DNA of 64,000 bases. It comes from Cellulomonas sp. Root930. GTDB lineage: Bacteria > Actinomycetota > Actinomycetes > Actinomycetales > Cellulomonadaceae. The notes under the pieces are model-generated. The model had not been told where the DNA came from. It ran no database searches and saw nothing but the letters and a program-made list of their open reading frames with translations. A program made the position numbers and the translations under genes. Of this stretch, positions 36,798-50,975 are shown in pieces; positions within the stretch are counted from its first letter, which is position 1; each line of letters opens with the position of its first letter. The stretch spans positions 3,122,930 to 3,186,929 of the forward strand of contig LMJI01000001.1 of assembly GCA_001429255.1 (NCBI GenBank). Direction: 5' to 3'.

Positions 36798-38242
36798 ACC
36801 GCGACGTCGTCGTCCACCCGGACGCGCGGGTGCTGGCCGAGTCCGTGGCGGCCCGCCTGCTCACGCACCTGGTCGACGTCCAGTCGCACCGCTCCCCCGT
36901 CCACGTGGTCCTCACGGGTGGCACGGTGGGCATCGCGTCGCTCGCGGCCGTCGCGGCGAGCCCCGTCCGCGACGCGGTCGACTGGTCCGGCGTGCACCTG
37001 TGGTGGGGCGACGAGCGGTTCCTGCCTCAGGGCGACGCGGACCGCAACGAGACGCAGGCGCGCGACGCCCTCCTCGACGCGCTGGGTGACGCCCTGCCGG
37101 CCGAGAACGTGCACCCGATGCCGGCGCCCAGCGACGACGTCCCGACGCCCGAGGCGGCCGCCGAGGCCTACGCGGCGGAGCTCGCCGGGGCCGGCTCCCC
37201 GGCGTTCGACGTCGTGCTCCTCGGCATGGGACCGGACGGGCACGTCGCCTCGCTGTTCCCGGGGCACGAGGCGCTCGACGTGACCGGACGCCCCACGGTG
37301 GGCGTGCACGGCTCCCCCAAGCCGCCCCCGGAGCGCGTCTCGCTGACGTTCGACGCGATCCGTGCCGCGCGGGAGGTCTGGGTGGTCGCCGCCGGGGCGG
37401 AGAAGGCCGACGCGGTCGCCTCGGCACTGCGCGGGGTCCCGGTCTCGACGACGCCCGCAGCCGGAGCCCTGGGCACCGAGCGGACGCTCTGGCTGGTCGA
37501 CGTCGCCGCCACCGAGCGCCTCGGCACCCCGTCGGCGATCTCCACGACCGCCGCCGCGTTCCCGGCCGCCCCGCAGACTCCGGACGAGCTCTGGACGCAG
37601 GTGGACCACTACTTCTCGGCGCTCACGCCCGAGGACGTCGCCCTCGTCGAGACGCGGCACGCGGCCACGGCCGGTGGGCTGCCGGACATCGCCGTCACCC
37701 CCCACCAGGGCAAGCTGCTGCACCTGCTCGCCCAGACGGTCGGTGCCCGGAGGATCCTGGAGATCGGCACGCTCGGCGGCTACAGCACCCTGTGGCTCGC
37801 GCGCGCCCTGCCCGCGGACGGCCGCCTGACCACCCTGGAGATCGACCCCGAGCACGCGCGCGTCGCCACCGACTCGCTCACGCAGGCGGGGGTCGACGCG
37901 CTGGTGGACGTCCTCGTGGGGCCGGCCGCGGACACGCTGGACGGGCTCATCGCGGACGGCACCGAGCCCTACGACCTCGTGTTCATCGACGCCGACAAGC
38001 AGTCGATCCCCCGCTACCTCGAGCAGACCCTGGAGCTCACGCACCCAGGCTCGGTGGTCGTCGTCGACAACGTCGTCCGGGGCGGTGCTGTGCTGGACGC
38101 GGACCACACCGACGAGCGGGTGCAGGGCGTCCGCCGGATGGTCGACCTGCTCACCGACCACCCGCGCTACGACACCACGGTCGTCCAGACGGTCGGCAGC
38201 AAGGGCTACGACGGCTTCGCGCTCCTCCGCGTCCGCGCCTGA
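36794..38242 (+). CDS. pgl: 6-phosphogluconolactonase fused to an O-methyltransferase
   Basis: Two-domain protein of 482 residues. Residues about 1-245 are a 6-phosphogluconolactonase (NagB-like): LTGGTVGI, WWGDERFLPQGDADRNE and GMGPDGHVASLFPGH with the catalytic His. Residues about 255-482 are a class I SAM methyltransferase of the catechol/caffeoyl-CoA O-methyltransferase type: ELWTQVDHYF, LEIGTLGGYSTLWLARALP and VFIDADK (metal-binding Asp). No stop, frameshift or start codon separates them; the linker is STTAAAFPAAPQTPD. The GTG at 36794 overlaps the opcA stop. The two activities have no known shared pathway. Confidence 0.92.
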   Translation: MNRDVVVHPDARVLAESVAARLLTHLVDVQSHRSPVHVVLTGGTVGIASLAAVAASPVRDAVDWSGVHLWWGDERFLPQGDADRNETQARDALLDALGDALPAENVHPMPAPSDDVPTPEAAAEAYAAELAGAGSPAFDVVLLGMGPDGHVASLFPGHEALDVTGRPTVGVHGSPKPPPERVSLTFDAIRAAREVWVVAAGAEKADAVASALRGVPVSTTPAAGALGTERTLWLVDVAATERLGTPSAISTTAAAFPAAPQTPDELWTQVDHYFSALTPEDVALVETRHAATAGGLPDIAVTPHQGKLLHLLAQTVGARRILEIGTLGGYSTLWLARALPADGRLTTLEIDPEHARVATDSLTQAGVDALVDVLVGPAADTLDGLIADGTEPYDLVFIDADKQSIPRYLEQTLELTHPGSVVVVDNVVRGGAVLDADHTDERVQGVRRMVDLLTDHPRYDTTVVQTVGSKGYDGFALLRVRA

Positions 38243-38252
38243 CCTGAGGAAA

Positions 38253-38292
38253 CGACGAAGGCCCCCCGCAACGCTGCGAGGGGCCTTCGTCG
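38253..38292. terminator. Bidirectional terminator between pgl and rbpA
   Basis: CGACGAAGGCCCCCCGCA and its partner TGCGAGGGGCCTTCGTCG form an 18-bp stem with one mismatch and a 4-nt loop. It separates two convergent transcription units. Confidence 0.9.
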
Positions 38293-38304
38293 ATCCGTGC
38301 GAGC

Positions 38305-38652
38305 TCAGCCGCCGCGCTTGGCGCGGAGGGCGGCCAGCGCCTCGTCGAGGATCGCGGCGCCGTCCTCGTCGGACCGCCGCTCCTTCACGTAGGCGAGGTG
38401 CGTCTTGTAGGGCTCGTTCTTGGACGGCGACGGAGGGTTCTCCTGGTCCTGCCCGGCGGGGAACCCGCAGCGGGGGCAGTCCCACGTGACCGGGGCCTCG
38501 AGAGCGGCCTCCTCGGCGAAGCTGGGCCGGGTCTCGTGCCCGTTGGCGCACCAGTACGACACCCAGACCCGCGGGGCGGTGTCCCCGCGCTCGGCCTCGC
38601 CCATCGGGCCGGCACCGACACGCGACCCCCTGATCGCACTCCCGCTCGCCAT
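38305..38652 (-). CDS. rbpA: RNA polymerase-binding protein RbpA
   Basis: Actinobacterial transcription factor that binds the primary sigma factor and RNA polymerase and stabilises the open complex. The 115 residues have the central zinc-like cysteine fold (YWCANGHETRP and WDCPRCGFPAG) and the C-terminal sigma-interaction helix KTHLAYVKERRSDEDGAAILDEAL. The ATG at 38652 gives a glycine-rich start. It is a strong marker of the phylum. Confidence 0.96.
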   Translation of the reverse strand: MASGSAIRGSRVGAGPMGEAERGDTAPRVWVSYWCANGHETRPSFAEEAALEAPVTWDCPRCGFPAGQDQENPPSPSKNEPYKTHLAYVKERRSDEDGAAILDEALAALRAKRGG

Positions 38653-38663
38653 CGCCTACCGCC

Positions 38664-38906
38664 TCAGACCGTGCGCTCGATGAGACCGAGCAGGATGATG
38701 ATCGCCGTCCACACCAGTGCGGTGCCGACCGTGATCCGGTTCAGGTTGCGCTCCGCGACACCGGAGCTCCCGGCGCTGCTCGTGATGCCGCCACCGAACA
38801 TGTCGGACAGGCCACCGCCCTTGCCCTTGTGCAGCAGGACGAGCGGGATGAGCAGGAGGCTGGTCAGCACCAGCAGCACCTGGAGGGCGATACGAAGGCC
38901 GGTCAC
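38664..38906 (-). CDS. secG: Preprotein translocase subunit SecG
   Basis: Small membrane subunit of the Sec channel, 80 residues. It has two hydrophobic segments, RIALQVLLVLTSLLLIPLVLL and TALVWTAIIILLGLI. The loop between them carries HKGKGGGLSDMFGGG, a family signature. The start is GTG at 38906 with AGGAA nearby. It follows the glycolytic genes, the common actinobacterial order. Confidence 0.95.
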   Translation of the reverse strand: MTGLRIALQVLLVLTSLLLIPLVLLHKGKGGGLSDMFGGGITSSAGSSGVAERNLNRITVGTALVWTAIIILLGLIERTV

Positions 38907-39018
38907 GTCGGTGTCAGTTCCTTACTGGGCGGGCACGTCGACGGCGGTAGAGCCAGCGACGCTGCGGTGGACCGCGGTACAGGGTAGGCGACGACGGGGG
39001 CGATAAGCCACCACCGTA

Positions 39019-39058
39019 CGCGGGCAGGTCGCAGGGTGACCCCCACGACCTGCCCGCG
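39019..39058 (-). terminator. Hairpin after tpiA
   Basis: CGCGGGCAGGTCG and CGACCTGCCCGCG form a perfect 13-bp stem with a 14-nt loop, 6 nt beyond the tpiA stop on the leftward strand. It separates tpiA from secG. Confidence 0.8.
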
Positions 39059-39064
39059 GTGGTC

Positions 39065-39859
39065 TCAGAGACCCACGGCGTGCGACTTGTACCGCGCGAT
39101 CGCGGCGAACTCCTCGGGGTCCAGGCTCGCGCCGCCGACGAGCGCGCCGTCGACGTCCGGCTTCGCCATGATCGAGGCGACGTTGGACGACTTCACCGAA
39201 CCGCCGTAGAGCACGCGGACCGCGTCGGCCGTCTCGGCGTCGTACAGCTCGCCGATGCGCGTCCGGATGGCGGCCGCCAGCTCCTGGGCGTCCTCCGGGG
39301 TCGCCGTCTCGCCGGTGCCGATGGCCCAGACGGGCTCGTAGGCCACGACGATCGTCTTGACCTGCTCCGCCGTCAGACCGGCGAGGGCGCCGTCCAGCTG
39401 CGCGAGCGTGTGCGGCACGTGCTCGCCGGCCTTGCGGACGTCGAGCACCTCGCCGACGCACAGGATCGGGACGATGCCCGCGCTGAGCGCCGACGTGACC
39501 TTGGCGTTGATGAGCTCGTCGGACTCGTTGTGGTACTCACGACGCTCCGAGTGGCCGACGGCGACGTACGTGACGCCGAGCTTGGCCAGGAACAGCGGCG
39601 AGATCTCGCCGGTGTAGGCGCCCGACGTGTGCGCCGAGACGTCCTGGGCGCCGTAGACGAGCTCGAGCTTGTCCGCGTCCACGAGGGTCTGCACGCTGCG
39701 CAGGTCGGTGAACGGCGGCAGGACGCAGACCTCGACGGCCGAGAAGTCGTGCTTCGCGTCCTTGAGAGTCCACGCGAGCTTCTGCACGGTGTGGGTGGCC
39801 TGGTGGTGGTCCAGGTTCATCTTCCAGTTGCCCGCCATCAGCGGGGTGCGAGTGGTCAA
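39065..39859 (-). CDS. tpiA: Triosephosphate isomerase
   Basis: Interconverts dihydroxyacetone phosphate and glyceraldehyde-3-phosphate. The 264 residues have AGNWKMN at the start, catalytic His in GHSERR and catalytic Glu in [14 protein letters not shown], and a GGSVK phosphate loop. The start is TTG at 39859, three bases after the pgk stop, with GGAG about 9 nt upstream; an in-frame ATG at 39838 would remove conserved residues. Confidence 0.96.
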   Translation of the reverse strand: MTTRTPLMAGNWKMNLDHHQATHTVQKLAWTLKDAKHDFSAVEVCVLPPFTDLRSVQTLVDADKLELVYGAQDVSAHTSGAYTGEISPLFLAKLGVTYVAVGHSERREYHNESDELINAKVTSALSAGIVPILCVGEVLDVRKAGEHVPHTLAQLDGALAGLTAEQVKTIVVAYEPVWAIGTGETATPEDAQELAAAIRTRIGELYDAETADAVRVLYGGSVKSSNVASIMAKPDVDGALVGGASLDPEEFAAIARYKSHAVGL

Positions 39860-39862
39860 CGC

Positions 39863-41062
39863 TCAGTCCTCCAGAACCGCGATACCGGGGAGCGTCTTGC
39901 CCTCGAGGAACTCGAGGCTCGCGCCACCACCGGTCGAGATGTGTCCGAACCCGGCCTCGTCGAAGCCGAGCGTGCGCACGGCCGCGGCGGAGTCGCCACC
40001 GCCGACGATCGTGAAGCCGCCGTGCGTGCCCGCGTCGACGAGCGCCTGCGCGACGGCACGCGTACCGCCCGAGAACGCCTCGAACTCGAAGACGCCCGCC
40101 GGACCGTTCCAGACGATCGTCTTGGCGTCCACGATCTTGCTCGCGAACAGCGCGCTGGAGTCAGGGCCGATGTCCAGGCCGATCTTGCCGTCCGGGATGG
40201 AGTCGGCCGCGACGACCTGCGCCGGGGAGTCCGCCTTGAACTCGTCGGCGACGACGATGTCGGTGGGCAGGACGATCTCCACACCGGCCTCCTCCGCCTG
40301 CGCGAGGTAGCCCTTGACGGTCTCGATCTGGTCCTCCTCGAGGAGCGAGTTGCCCACCGAGTAGCCCTTGGCCGCGAGGAACGTGAAGAGCATGCCGCCA
40401 CCGATGAGCAGGCGGTCCGCCTTGGTGATCAGGTTGGCGATGACGCCGAGCTTGTCCGACACCTTGGAGCCGCCGAGCACCACCACGTAGGGGCGCGCCG
40501 GGTCGTCGGTCGCCTTGCGCAGCGACGCGACCTCCTTCAGGACGAGCTTGCCGACCGCGTGCGGGAGCACCAGCGCCACGTCGTACACGGACGCCTGCTT
40601 GCGGTGCACGACGCCGAAGCCGTCGGAGACGAAGACATCGGCCAGCGCGGCGAGCTCGCCGGCCAGCTCGGCGCGCTCGGCGTCGACCTTGGACGTCTCA
40701 CGCGCGTCGAACCGGATGTTCTCCAGCAGCGCGATCTGACCGTCCTGCAGCGCGGCCACGGTCGCCTTGGCGGAGTCGCCGACAACGTCGGTCGCCAGGG
40801 CGACGGGCTGGCCGAGCAGCTCGGAGAGCCGGTCCGCGACGGGCTTGAGGGAGTACTTGTCCTCCGGCGCGCCCTTGGGGCGGCCCAGGTGGGCCATCAC
40901 GACGACGCGGGCGCCGGCGGACAGGAGCGCCTGCAGCGTCGGGAGCGCCGCGCGCACGCGGCCGTCGTCGGTGATGGTGGTGCCGTCGAGCGGCACGTTG
41001 AAGTCGGAGCGGACCAGGACGCGCTTGCCGCGCAGGTCCCCGAGGTCCTCGATGGTCTTCAT
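39863..41062 (-). CDS. pgk: Phosphoglycerate kinase
   Basis: Makes ATP from 1,3-bisphosphoglycerate. The 399 residues show [13 protein letters not shown] (signature), [32 protein letters not shown] and the C-terminal GGGDSAAAV. It lies between gap and tpiA in the usual glycolytic order; a strong hairpin precedes it on the gap side. Confidence 0.97.
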   Translation of the reverse strand: MKTIEDLGDLRGKRVLVRSDFNVPLDGTTITDDGRVRAALPTLQALLSAGARVVVMAHLGRPKGAPEDKYSLKPVADRLSELLGQPVALATDVVGDSAKATVAALQDGQIALLENIRFDARETSKVDAERAELAGELAALADVFVSDGFGVVHRKQASVYDVALVLPHAVGKLVLKEVASLRKATDDPARPYVVVLGGSKVSDKLGVIANLITKADRLLIGGGMLFTFLAAKGYSVGNSLLEEDQIETVKGYLAQAEEAGVEIVLPTDIVVADEFKADSPAQVVAADSIPDGKIGLDIGPDSSALFASKIVDAKTIVWNGPAGVFEFEAFSGGTRAVAQALVDAGTHGGFTIVGGGDSAAAVRTLGFDEAGFGHISTGGGASLEFLEGKTLPGIAVLED

Positions 41063-41099
41063 GGTTTCCTACCTTCGATCGAGCGGGGGCAGACATGGC

Positions 41100-41147
41100 T
41101 GCGTCCGCGTGCGCCGGGGCCGAGAGGCCGGGGCGCACGCGGACGCA
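41100..41147 (-). terminator. Long hairpin between gap and pgk
   Basis: TGCGTCCGCGTGCGCC (41100-41115) and its exact complement (41132-41147) form a 16-bp stem around a 16-nt loop that is itself partly self-complementary (GGCC-GAGA-GGCC). It could be a partial terminator or RNA-processing element setting the gap/pgk ratio. Confidence 0.7.
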
Positions 41148-41176
41148 TGACCGTCACTCGTGGAACGACGAGAGCG

Positions 41177-42336
<1,160 letters not shown>

Positions 42337-42402
42337 CCAGTGACCGGGCTCACGCGGTGACGAAGGTCCCTGATGAGACGCCGTCCCCCGTGATGTCCCA
42401 GG

Positions 42403-43383
42403 TCAGAGGTCGAGCAGGTCGGGGCTCAGGCCCGCCTCGGTGTCCGGGATGCCGAGCTCGGCCGCGCGCTTGTCCGCAGTCGCGAGCAGGCGTCGGATCC
42501 GACCGGCCACGGCGTCCTTGGTGAGAGTCGGCACGGCGAGCTTGCCCAGCTCCTCGAGCGAGGCCTCCTTGTGCGCCAGGCGCAGCTCGCCCGCCTCGCG
42601 CAGGTGCTCCGGGAGCTCGTCGCCGAGGATCTCGAACGCCCGCTCGACGCGCGCACCCGCGGCCACCGCGGCACGTGCGGAGCGGCGCAGGTTGGCGTCG
42701 TCGAAGTTGGCGAGCCGGTTGGCGGTGCCGCGGACCTCGCGCCGCACGCGACGCTCCTCCCAGACCAGCATCGTCTCGTGGGCGCCGAGCCGGGCGAGCA
42801 TCGCGCTGATCGCGTCCCCGTCCCGGATGACGACACGGTCGATGCCGCGCACCTCCCGGGCCTTCGCGGCGATCCCCAGACGTCGCGCGGCACCCACCAG
42901 GGCGAGCGCCGCCTCGGGACCGGGGCACGTGACCTCGAGGGCCGACGACCGGCCCGGCTCGGTGAGCGAGCCGTGCGCGAGGAACGCGCCGCGCCAGGCG
43001 GACTCGGCCTCGGCGACGCCGGCCGACACGACCTGCGGCGGCAGACCGCGGACCGGTCGTCCCCGGTTGTCCAGCAGTCCGGTCTGGCGTGCCAGCGACT
43101 CGCCGTCCTTGACCACGCGGACCACGTACCGGCTCCCCCGGCGCAGTCCGCCGCCCGAGACGACGATGATCTCGCTCTCGTGCCCGTACACCTCGGAGAT
43201 CGCCTGCCGGAGCCGACGAGCCGCGATGCCCGTGTCCAGCTCCGCCTCGATGACGATCCGGCCGGAGATGATGTGCAGGCCCCCCGCGAACCTCAGGGTG
43301 GCCGAGACCTCAGCCTTCCGTGAGGACGTCTTGTCCACCTTCAGCCGGGCGAGCTCGTCCTTCACCTGTGCCGTCAACGCCAT
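42403..43383 (-). CDS. whiA: DNA-binding protein WhiA
   Basis: Sporulation or cell-division regulator of Gram-positives. The 326 residues combine a LAGLIDADG homing-endonuclease-like N-terminal fold without cleavage residues ([14 protein letters not shown]) and a C-terminal helix-turn-helix ([25 protein letters not shown]). The ATG at 43383 matches the conserved N-terminus and has AGGA 8 nt upstream; an ATG at 43392 is also in frame. It heads a conserved run with yvcK, rapZ and uvrC. Confidence 0.96.
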   Translation of the reverse strand: MALTAQVKDELARLKVDKTSSRKAEVSATLRFAGGLHIISGRIVIEAELDTGIAARRLRQAISEVYGHESEIIVVSGGGLRRGSRYVVRVVKDGESLARQTGLLDNRGRPVRGLPPQVVSAGVAEAESAWRGAFLAHGSLTEPGRSSALEVTCPGPEAALALVGAARRLGIAAKAREVRGIDRVVIRDGDAISAMLARLGAHETMLVWEERRVRREVRGTANRLANFDDANLRRSARAAVAAGARVERAFEILGDELPEHLREAGELRLAHKEASLEELGKLAVPTLTKDAVAGRIRRLLATADKRAAELGIPDTEAGLSPDLLDL

Positions 43384-43433
43384 GGGGTGCATCCTGCCAT
43401 TGCAAGACGCGTGTCCGGGACCGGTCCGGTCAC

Positions 43434-44411
43434 CTACTCGGGTGGGTTCTCCCGCGTGCCGACGTCGCCGAGGAACCCCTCGAGCACGTCCGAGTAGGCC
43501 CCCGCGAGGCGCAGCGGGTCGTGCCTGGCGGTCCCGTCGCCGCGACTGACCTGACGCAGCAGCAGGCGCGCGCCCAGGTCCGCGCTCCGCGCAGCGAGCA
43601 CCGACACGTCCTCGACCGCGGTCGGGTCCGCGACGACCGCATCGACCCTCAGCTCCGGAGCATGCGTCTGCAGCACCTCCAGATACTGCTCGGCACGCAT
43701 GCCGGCGGTCTCGCCCGATTCACCCGACGCGAGGTTGAGCGTGACGATCGTGCGGGCGCGCGTGCGGTGCAGGGCGTCCTTCAGGCCGGGGACCAGGAGG
43801 TGCGGCAGCACGGACGTGTACCAGGAGCCCGGACCGAGGACGACCCAGTCGGCCGCCTCGATCGCCGCCACGGCCTCCGGGCATGCCGGGGGGTCGGCCG
43901 GTTCCAGCCGGACCTGGGCGACGGTCCCGGTCGTGACCGCCACGGCACTCTGGCCGACCACGCGGTGCGTGCCACCCGTGGCGTCGACGACGTCCGCCTC
44001 GATCCGCAGCGGCACCGCCGACATCGGCAGGACCCGGCCGCGGGCACCCAGCAGCTTGCCTACCCAGTCGAGGCCCTCGACGGTGTCCCCCAGCAGCTCC
44101 CACAGCGCGACGATGAGCAGGTTGCCCACTGCGTGCTTGTCCAGGTCGCCCGTCGAGCTGAACCGGTGCTGCAGCACGTCCCGCCAGGTCCGGCCCCAGT
44201 CGGAGTCGTCGCACAGGGCCGCCAGCGCCATCCGCAGGTCGCCGGGAGGCAGCACGCCCAGCTCCTCGCGGAGCCGCCCGGACGAGCCCCCGTCGTCCGC
44301 GACCGTGACGACGGCGGTGATCCGGTCGGTCATCAGCCGCAGCGCGGACAGGGACGCGGACAGGCCGTGACCGCCACCGAGTGCGACGACGGCCGGCGCG
44401 GCCGCCCTCAT
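43434..44411 (-). CDS. yvcK: Gluconeogenesis factor YvcK (CofD-like)
   Basis: UDP-sugar-binding protein of the CofD/UPF0052 fold that supports cell-shape and carbon metabolism in Gram-positives. The 325 residues show [17 protein letters not shown] at the start, [15 protein letters not shown], and [18 protein letters not shown]. It sits 50 bp from whiA, and the rapZ end overlaps its ATG by 4 bp. Confidence 0.95.
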   Translation of the reverse strand: MRAAAPAVVALGGGHGLSASLSALRLMTDRITAVVTVADDGGSSGRLREELGVLPPGDLRMALAALCDDSDWGRTWRDVLQHRFSSTGDLDKHAVGNLLIVALWELLGDTVEGLDWVGKLLGARGRVLPMSAVPLRIEADVVDATGGTHRVVGQSAVAVTTGTVAQVRLEPADPPACPEAVAAIEAADWVVLGPGSWYTSVLPHLLVPGLKDALHRTRARTIVTLNLASGESGETAGMRAEQYLEVLQTHAPELRVDAVVADPTAVEDVSVLAARSADLGARLLLRQVSRGDGTARHDPLRLAGAYSDVLEGFLGDVGTRENPPE

Positions 44412-45352
44412 TCCTTGCCGAGGTCGCGGGCCGACACGGAGACGAGGTGCCCCCGGTCCCGCAGCCTGGCGGCGATGGCCTCGCTCACGGCGACCGACCG
44501 GTGCTTGCCGCCGGTGCAGCCGACCGCGATGGTCACGTACCGCTTCTCCTCGTTGAGGTAGCCCGCGAGCACCGGCTCCAGCGCGTCGACGTACCGGTCC
44601 ACGAACGTGATCGCGCCCGGCAGGCCGAGCACGTAGTCCCGCACCGGAGCGTCCCTGCCCGTGAGGTGCCGCAGCTCGGTGATCCAGTAGGGGTTGGACA
44701 GGAACCGCATGTCCACCACGTGGTCGGCGTCGAGCGGCAGGCCGTACTTGAACCCGAACGACACGACCGAGATGCGCAGGGCGTCCTCGGCGCCGCTGGC
44801 CACGACCGAGCGGACCTCGCGGGCGAGGTCGTGCACGTTGAGCTCGGAGGTGTCGATGAGGGTGTCGGCCCGCTCCCGCAGGTCCGCGAGGATCGCGCGT
44901 TCCTCCGCGATGCCGTCGAGGATCCGGCCCTGGCCCTGCAGCGGGTGCGGGCGTCGGACCTGCTCGAACCGCCGGACCAGGACCTCGTCGGAGGCGTCGA
45001 GGAAGAGGATCCGGTACTCGACGCCGGACTCGCGCAGGCCCTGCAGCACCGGGGACAGGTCACGGAAGAACTCGCGCCCGCGCACGTCGATCACCGCGGC
45101 GAGGCGCTGCGCCCCGGCCCCGGCCGGTCCGCTGGTGAGCATCCCGACGAGGTGCGTGAGCATCTGCGCGGGGAGGTTGTCGATCACGTACCAGTCGAGG
45201 TCCTCGAGGACCGCGGCCGCACGCGTGCGACCGGCCCCCGACATGCCGGTGATGATCAGGACCTGCGGCTGGCTCAGGTGGGGCGCCTCGGTGGCCGCCT
45301 CGAGGGCGGGGATCCCGGCGGGCACCGTGATCGGCGAAGGCTCGTCGCTCAT
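44408..45352 (-). CDS. rapZ: RNase adapter protein RapZ
   Basis: Nucleotide-binding protein with kinase-like N-terminal fold; in enterobacteria it delivers the small RNA GlmZ to RNase E. The 314 residues show a P-loop GMSGAGRTR (Thr in place of the more common Ser), IDNLPAQML, and the C-terminal [21 protein letters not shown] region. Its role in Actinobacteria is less clear. It overlaps uvrC and yvcK by 4 bp. Confidence 0.94.
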   Translation of the reverse strand: MSDEPSPITVPAGIPALEAATEAPHLSQPQVLIITGMSGAGRTRAAAVLEDLDWYVIDNLPAQMLTHLVGMLTSGPAGAGAQRLAAVIDVRGREFFRDLSPVLQGLRESGVEYRILFLDASDEVLVRRFEQVRRPHPLQGQGRILDGIAEERAILADLRERADTLIDTSELNVHDLAREVRSVVASGAEDALRISVVSFGFKYGLPLDADHVVDMRFLSNPYWITELRHLTGRDAPVRDYVLGLPGAITFVDRYVDALEPVLAGYLNEEKRYVTIAVGCTGGKHRSVAVSEAIAARLRDRGHLVSVSARDLGKE

Positions 45353-47367
45353 GCCTCCAGCATGCCAGCCGACTCGGCGACCTGGTCCGACGCCACTCCC
45401 GGGGAGGCCAGCGCAGCGACGACCGCCGCAGCCGTGCGCTCCCCCATCCCCTGCACCGACGCGATCTCCTCGACCGACGCCGCCCGCAGCCGCTTGACCG
45501 ACCCGAAGTGCCGCAGGAGCGCCGCCTGTCGCGCGGGCCCGAGCCCGGGCACCCCGTCCAGCACCGACGTCGTCATGCCCTTGCTCCGCCGCTTGCGGTG
45601 CGCCGTGATGGCGAAGCGGTGGGCTTCGTCGCGCAGACGCTGGAGCAGGTACAGACCCTCCGAGCTGCGCTGCAGGATCACCGGGTACGCCTCCCCCGGC
45701 AGCCACACCTCCTCCAGCCGCTTGGCCAGCCCGACGAGCGCGACGTCGTCGATGCCGAGCTCCGCCATGGCAGCGGCTGCCGCGGCGACCTGAGGTGGGC
45801 CACCGTCCACGACGATGAGGTTCGGCGGGTACGCGAACCGGACCGGCTTGCCCGTGACCTCGTCGATGGGCCCCGACCGCAGCGGCAGGCCGTCGTCGTC
45901 CTCGCCGGTCCCCAGCTCGACGTCCCGCGCGTCGGCACGGTCGGCCAGGTAGCGCCGGAACCGGCGCGTGATGACCTCGTGCATCGCCGCGGTGTCGTCG
46001 CGCGCGCCCTGCCCCTCGGGGCCACGGATGGTGAACAGGCGGTACTCGCTCTTGCGGGCCAGGCCGTCCTCGAACACCACCATCGACGCCGACTGGTACG
46101 TGCCCTGGTTGTGCGAGACGTCGTAGCACTCGATCCGCAGCGGCGCGGACGGCAGGTCGAGTGCCTCCTGGATCTCCTGCAGCGCCTGGCTCCTGGTGGT
46201 CAGGTCCCCGGCGCGGCGGGTGCGGTGCAGGACGAGCGCGTGCTCGGCGTTCCGGTGCACCGTCGCCGCCAGCTCGCGCTTGTCGCCCCGCTGCGGGATC
46301 CGCACCGACACCCTGCTCCCGCGCAAGCCCGTCAGCCACGCCTGCACCTGGTCGACGTCAGGAGGCAGCACAGGGACGAGCACCTCGCGCGGCACCGCCG
46401 ACGAGCCTGCCCCGCCGTCGCCGGCCGCCGCCTCGGAGCCGTAGATCTGCTGGAGCAGGTGCTCGACCAGCTCGGCGTCGGTGACGTCCTCCACCTTCTC
46501 CACCACCCAGCCACGCTGACCGCGGATGCGCCCGTCACGCACGTGGAACACCTGCACCGCGGCCTCGAGCTCGTCGCCGGCCAGGGCGAAGATGTCCGCG
46601 TCGGTGCCGTCCGCCAGCACGACGGCGTTCTTCTCGGTGGCTCGCTGGAGCGTCGCGATGTCGTCCCGCAGCCGCGCCGCGCGCTCGTAGTCGAGCTCCG
46701 CGGCGGCCTCCTTCATGCGCGCCGTCAGCCGCCGCGTGAACTTGGCGGTGTCGCCCGCCATGAAGTCGCAGAAGTCCTGCGCCAGGAGGTGGTGGTCGTC
46801 CGGGGAGATACGTCCGACGCACGGCGCCGAGCACTTGTCGATGTACCCCAGCAGGCACGGCCGGCCCTGCTGGTGCGCGCGCTTGAACACGCCGGCCGAG
46901 CAGGTCCGGACCGGGAACACCCGCAGCAGCAGGTCGACCGTCTCCCGGATGGCCCACGCGTGCGCGTACGGACCGAAGTAGCGCGTGCCCTTGCGCTTGG
47001 CACCCCGCATCACCTGGATGCGGGGGAACTCGTCCGCCAGCGTCACCGCCAGGTACGGGTAGGACTTGTCGTCCCGGTACTTCACGTTGAACCGCGGGTC
47101 GAACTCCTTGATCCACGAGTACTCGAGCGCGAGCGCCTCGACCTCGGTGCCGACGACGGTCCACTGCACCGACGCCGCCGTCGTCACCATCTGCTGCGTG
47201 CGCTGGTGCAGGCCGGACAGGTCCTGGAAGTAGCTGGACAGGCGCGACCGCAGGCTCTTGGCCTTGCCGACGTAGATGACTCGGCCGTGCTCGTCACGGA
47301 AGCGGTAGACGCCCGGCGAGTCGGGGATCTCCCCCGGCGCGGGACGGTACGTGGCGGGATCAGCCAT
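45349..47367 (-). CDS. uvrC: Excinuclease ABC subunit C
   Basis: Makes both incisions around DNA lesions in nucleotide excision repair. The 672 residues show a GIY-YIG domain ([21 protein letters not shown] region), Cys-rich [13 protein letters not shown], a UVR domain ([16 protein letters not shown]), an RNase H-like 5' nuclease ([12 protein letters not shown]), and a C-terminal double helix-hairpin-helix ([15 protein letters not shown]). The ATG at 47367 is the family start. Confidence 0.97.
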   Translation of the reverse strand: MADPATYRPAPGEIPDSPGVYRFRDEHGRVIYVGKAKSLRSRLSSYFQDLSGLHQRTQQMVTTAASVQWTVVGTEVEALALEYSWIKEFDPRFNVKYRDDKSYPYLAVTLADEFPRIQVMRGAKRKGTRYFGPYAHAWAIRETVDLLLRVFPVRTCSAGVFKRAHQQGRPCLLGYIDKCSAPCVGRISPDDHHLLAQDFCDFMAGDTAKFTRRLTARMKEAAAELDYERAARLRDDIATLQRATEKNAVVLADGTDADIFALAGDELEAAVQVFHVRDGRIRGQRGWVVEKVEDVTDAELVEHLLQQIYGSEAAAGDGGAGSSAVPREVLVPVLPPDVDQVQAWLTGLRGSRVSVRIPQRGDKRELAATVHRNAEHALVLHRTRRAGDLTTRSQALQEIQEALDLPSAPLRIECYDVSHNQGTYQSASMVVFEDGLARKSEYRLFTIRGPEGQGARDDTAAMHEVITRRFRRYLADRADARDVELGTGEDDDGLPLRSGPIDEVTGKPVRFAYPPNLIVVDGGPPQVAAAAAAMAELGIDDVALVGLAKRLEEVWLPGEAYPVILQRSSEGLYLLQRLRDEAHRFAITAHRKRRSKGMTTSVLDGVPGLGPARQAALLRHFGSVKRLRAASVEEIASVQGMGERTAAAVVAALASPGVASDQVAESAGMLEA

Positions 47368-47428
47368 GCGGTCGAGCGTAGTTCGCGGCACCCACGTCAC
47401 CGAACGGCAGGACCGCTACCGTGGGCTG

Positions 47429-47941
47429 ATGGGCCCCCTGCACACGTACTCCGTCGACCTCACCTGGACCGGCGCCGGCCGGACCGGCACCTCGAGCTAC
47501 ACCGCGTACAGCCGCGACCACGAGGTGCGGATCGGGTCGAAGCCGCCGCTGCTGGGGTCGTCCGACCCGGCCTTCCGGGGGGACCCGTCGCGGTACAACC
47601 CGGAGGAGCTGCTGGTCAGTGCGCTGGCGCAGTGCCACATGCTCTGGTTCCTGCATCTCGCCTCCGCGGCGGGGGTGGTCGTCGTCGGGTACGAGGACCA
47701 GGCCGTCGGCACGATGCGCATCGAGGCCGCCGGTCAGGGCCAGTTCCGCGAGGTCGTCCTGCGACCGCGCGTGACGGTCGCCGCCGGGGCGCACCTGCCC
47801 ACCGGCGCCGCGATCACCGACGGCGTGCTCGCCGGGATCCATCACCAGGCGCACGAGCACTGCTTCATCTCGCGGTCCGTGAACTTCCCCGTGCGGCACG
47901 AACCGGTGCCGGTGCGCACGGCGCAGACCGTCCTGCACTGA
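47429..47941 (+). CDS. OsmC family peroxiredoxin-like protein
   Basis: Protein of 170 residues with the OsmC fold. It has an N-terminal strand with Trp-Thr-Gly, SSDPAFRGDPSRYNPEELLVSALAQCHM (peroxidatic Cys in AQC; second Cys in EHCFIS), and a C-terminal half typical of organic hydroperoxide resistance relatives. Members reduce hydroperoxides with thiols. It is a single gene between uvrC and uvrA. Confidence 0.88.
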   Translation: MGPLHTYSVDLTWTGAGRTGTSSYTAYSRDHEVRIGSKPPLLGSSDPAFRGDPSRYNPEELLVSALAQCHMLWFLHLASAAGVVVVGYEDQAVGTMRIEAAGQGQFREVVLRPRVTVAAGAHLPTGAAITDGVLAGIHHQAHEHCFISRSVNFPVRHEPVPVRTAQTVLH

Positions 47942-47980
47942 CCGGCTCACGGACGTAGCCGAGCCCACGAACCGGTCGCG

Positions 47981-50869
<2,889 letters not shown>

Positions 50870-50898
50870 GCGGGGAGTCTACGTGGCCCCACCGACAA

Positions 50899-50914
50899 TC
50901 GCACATCTGTTCGA
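50899..50914 (-). promoter_or_regulatory. LexA (SOS) box upstream of uvrA
   Basis: TCGCAC-ATCT-GTTCGA matches the Gram-positive/actinobacterial SOS box TCGAAC-N4-GTTCGA at 11 of 12 fixed positions. It lies about 30 bp from the uvrA start, in the divergent uvrA/GH15 region. Confidence 0.8.
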
Positions 50915-50975
50915 CGTGAGTGAAACCACAGCCGGCCGACGTGCCACTCCCCCGGTGCCGGAGGATGCTCACCTC

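Noticed and set aside
36794..38242. Frameshift or missed stop between pgl and the methyltransferase
   Set aside because: The frame runs without break, and no plausible start codon or ribosome site lies at the domain boundary, so it reads as a real fusion; a sequencing error cannot be excluded from one sequence.
47368..47428. LexA box before uvrC (TCGAGC-N3-GTTCGC)
   Set aside because: Wrong spacing (3 not 4) and two mismatches.
45508..47958. 816-codon plus-strand frame opposite uvrC
   Set aside because: Shadow of uvrC; no motif or ribosome site.
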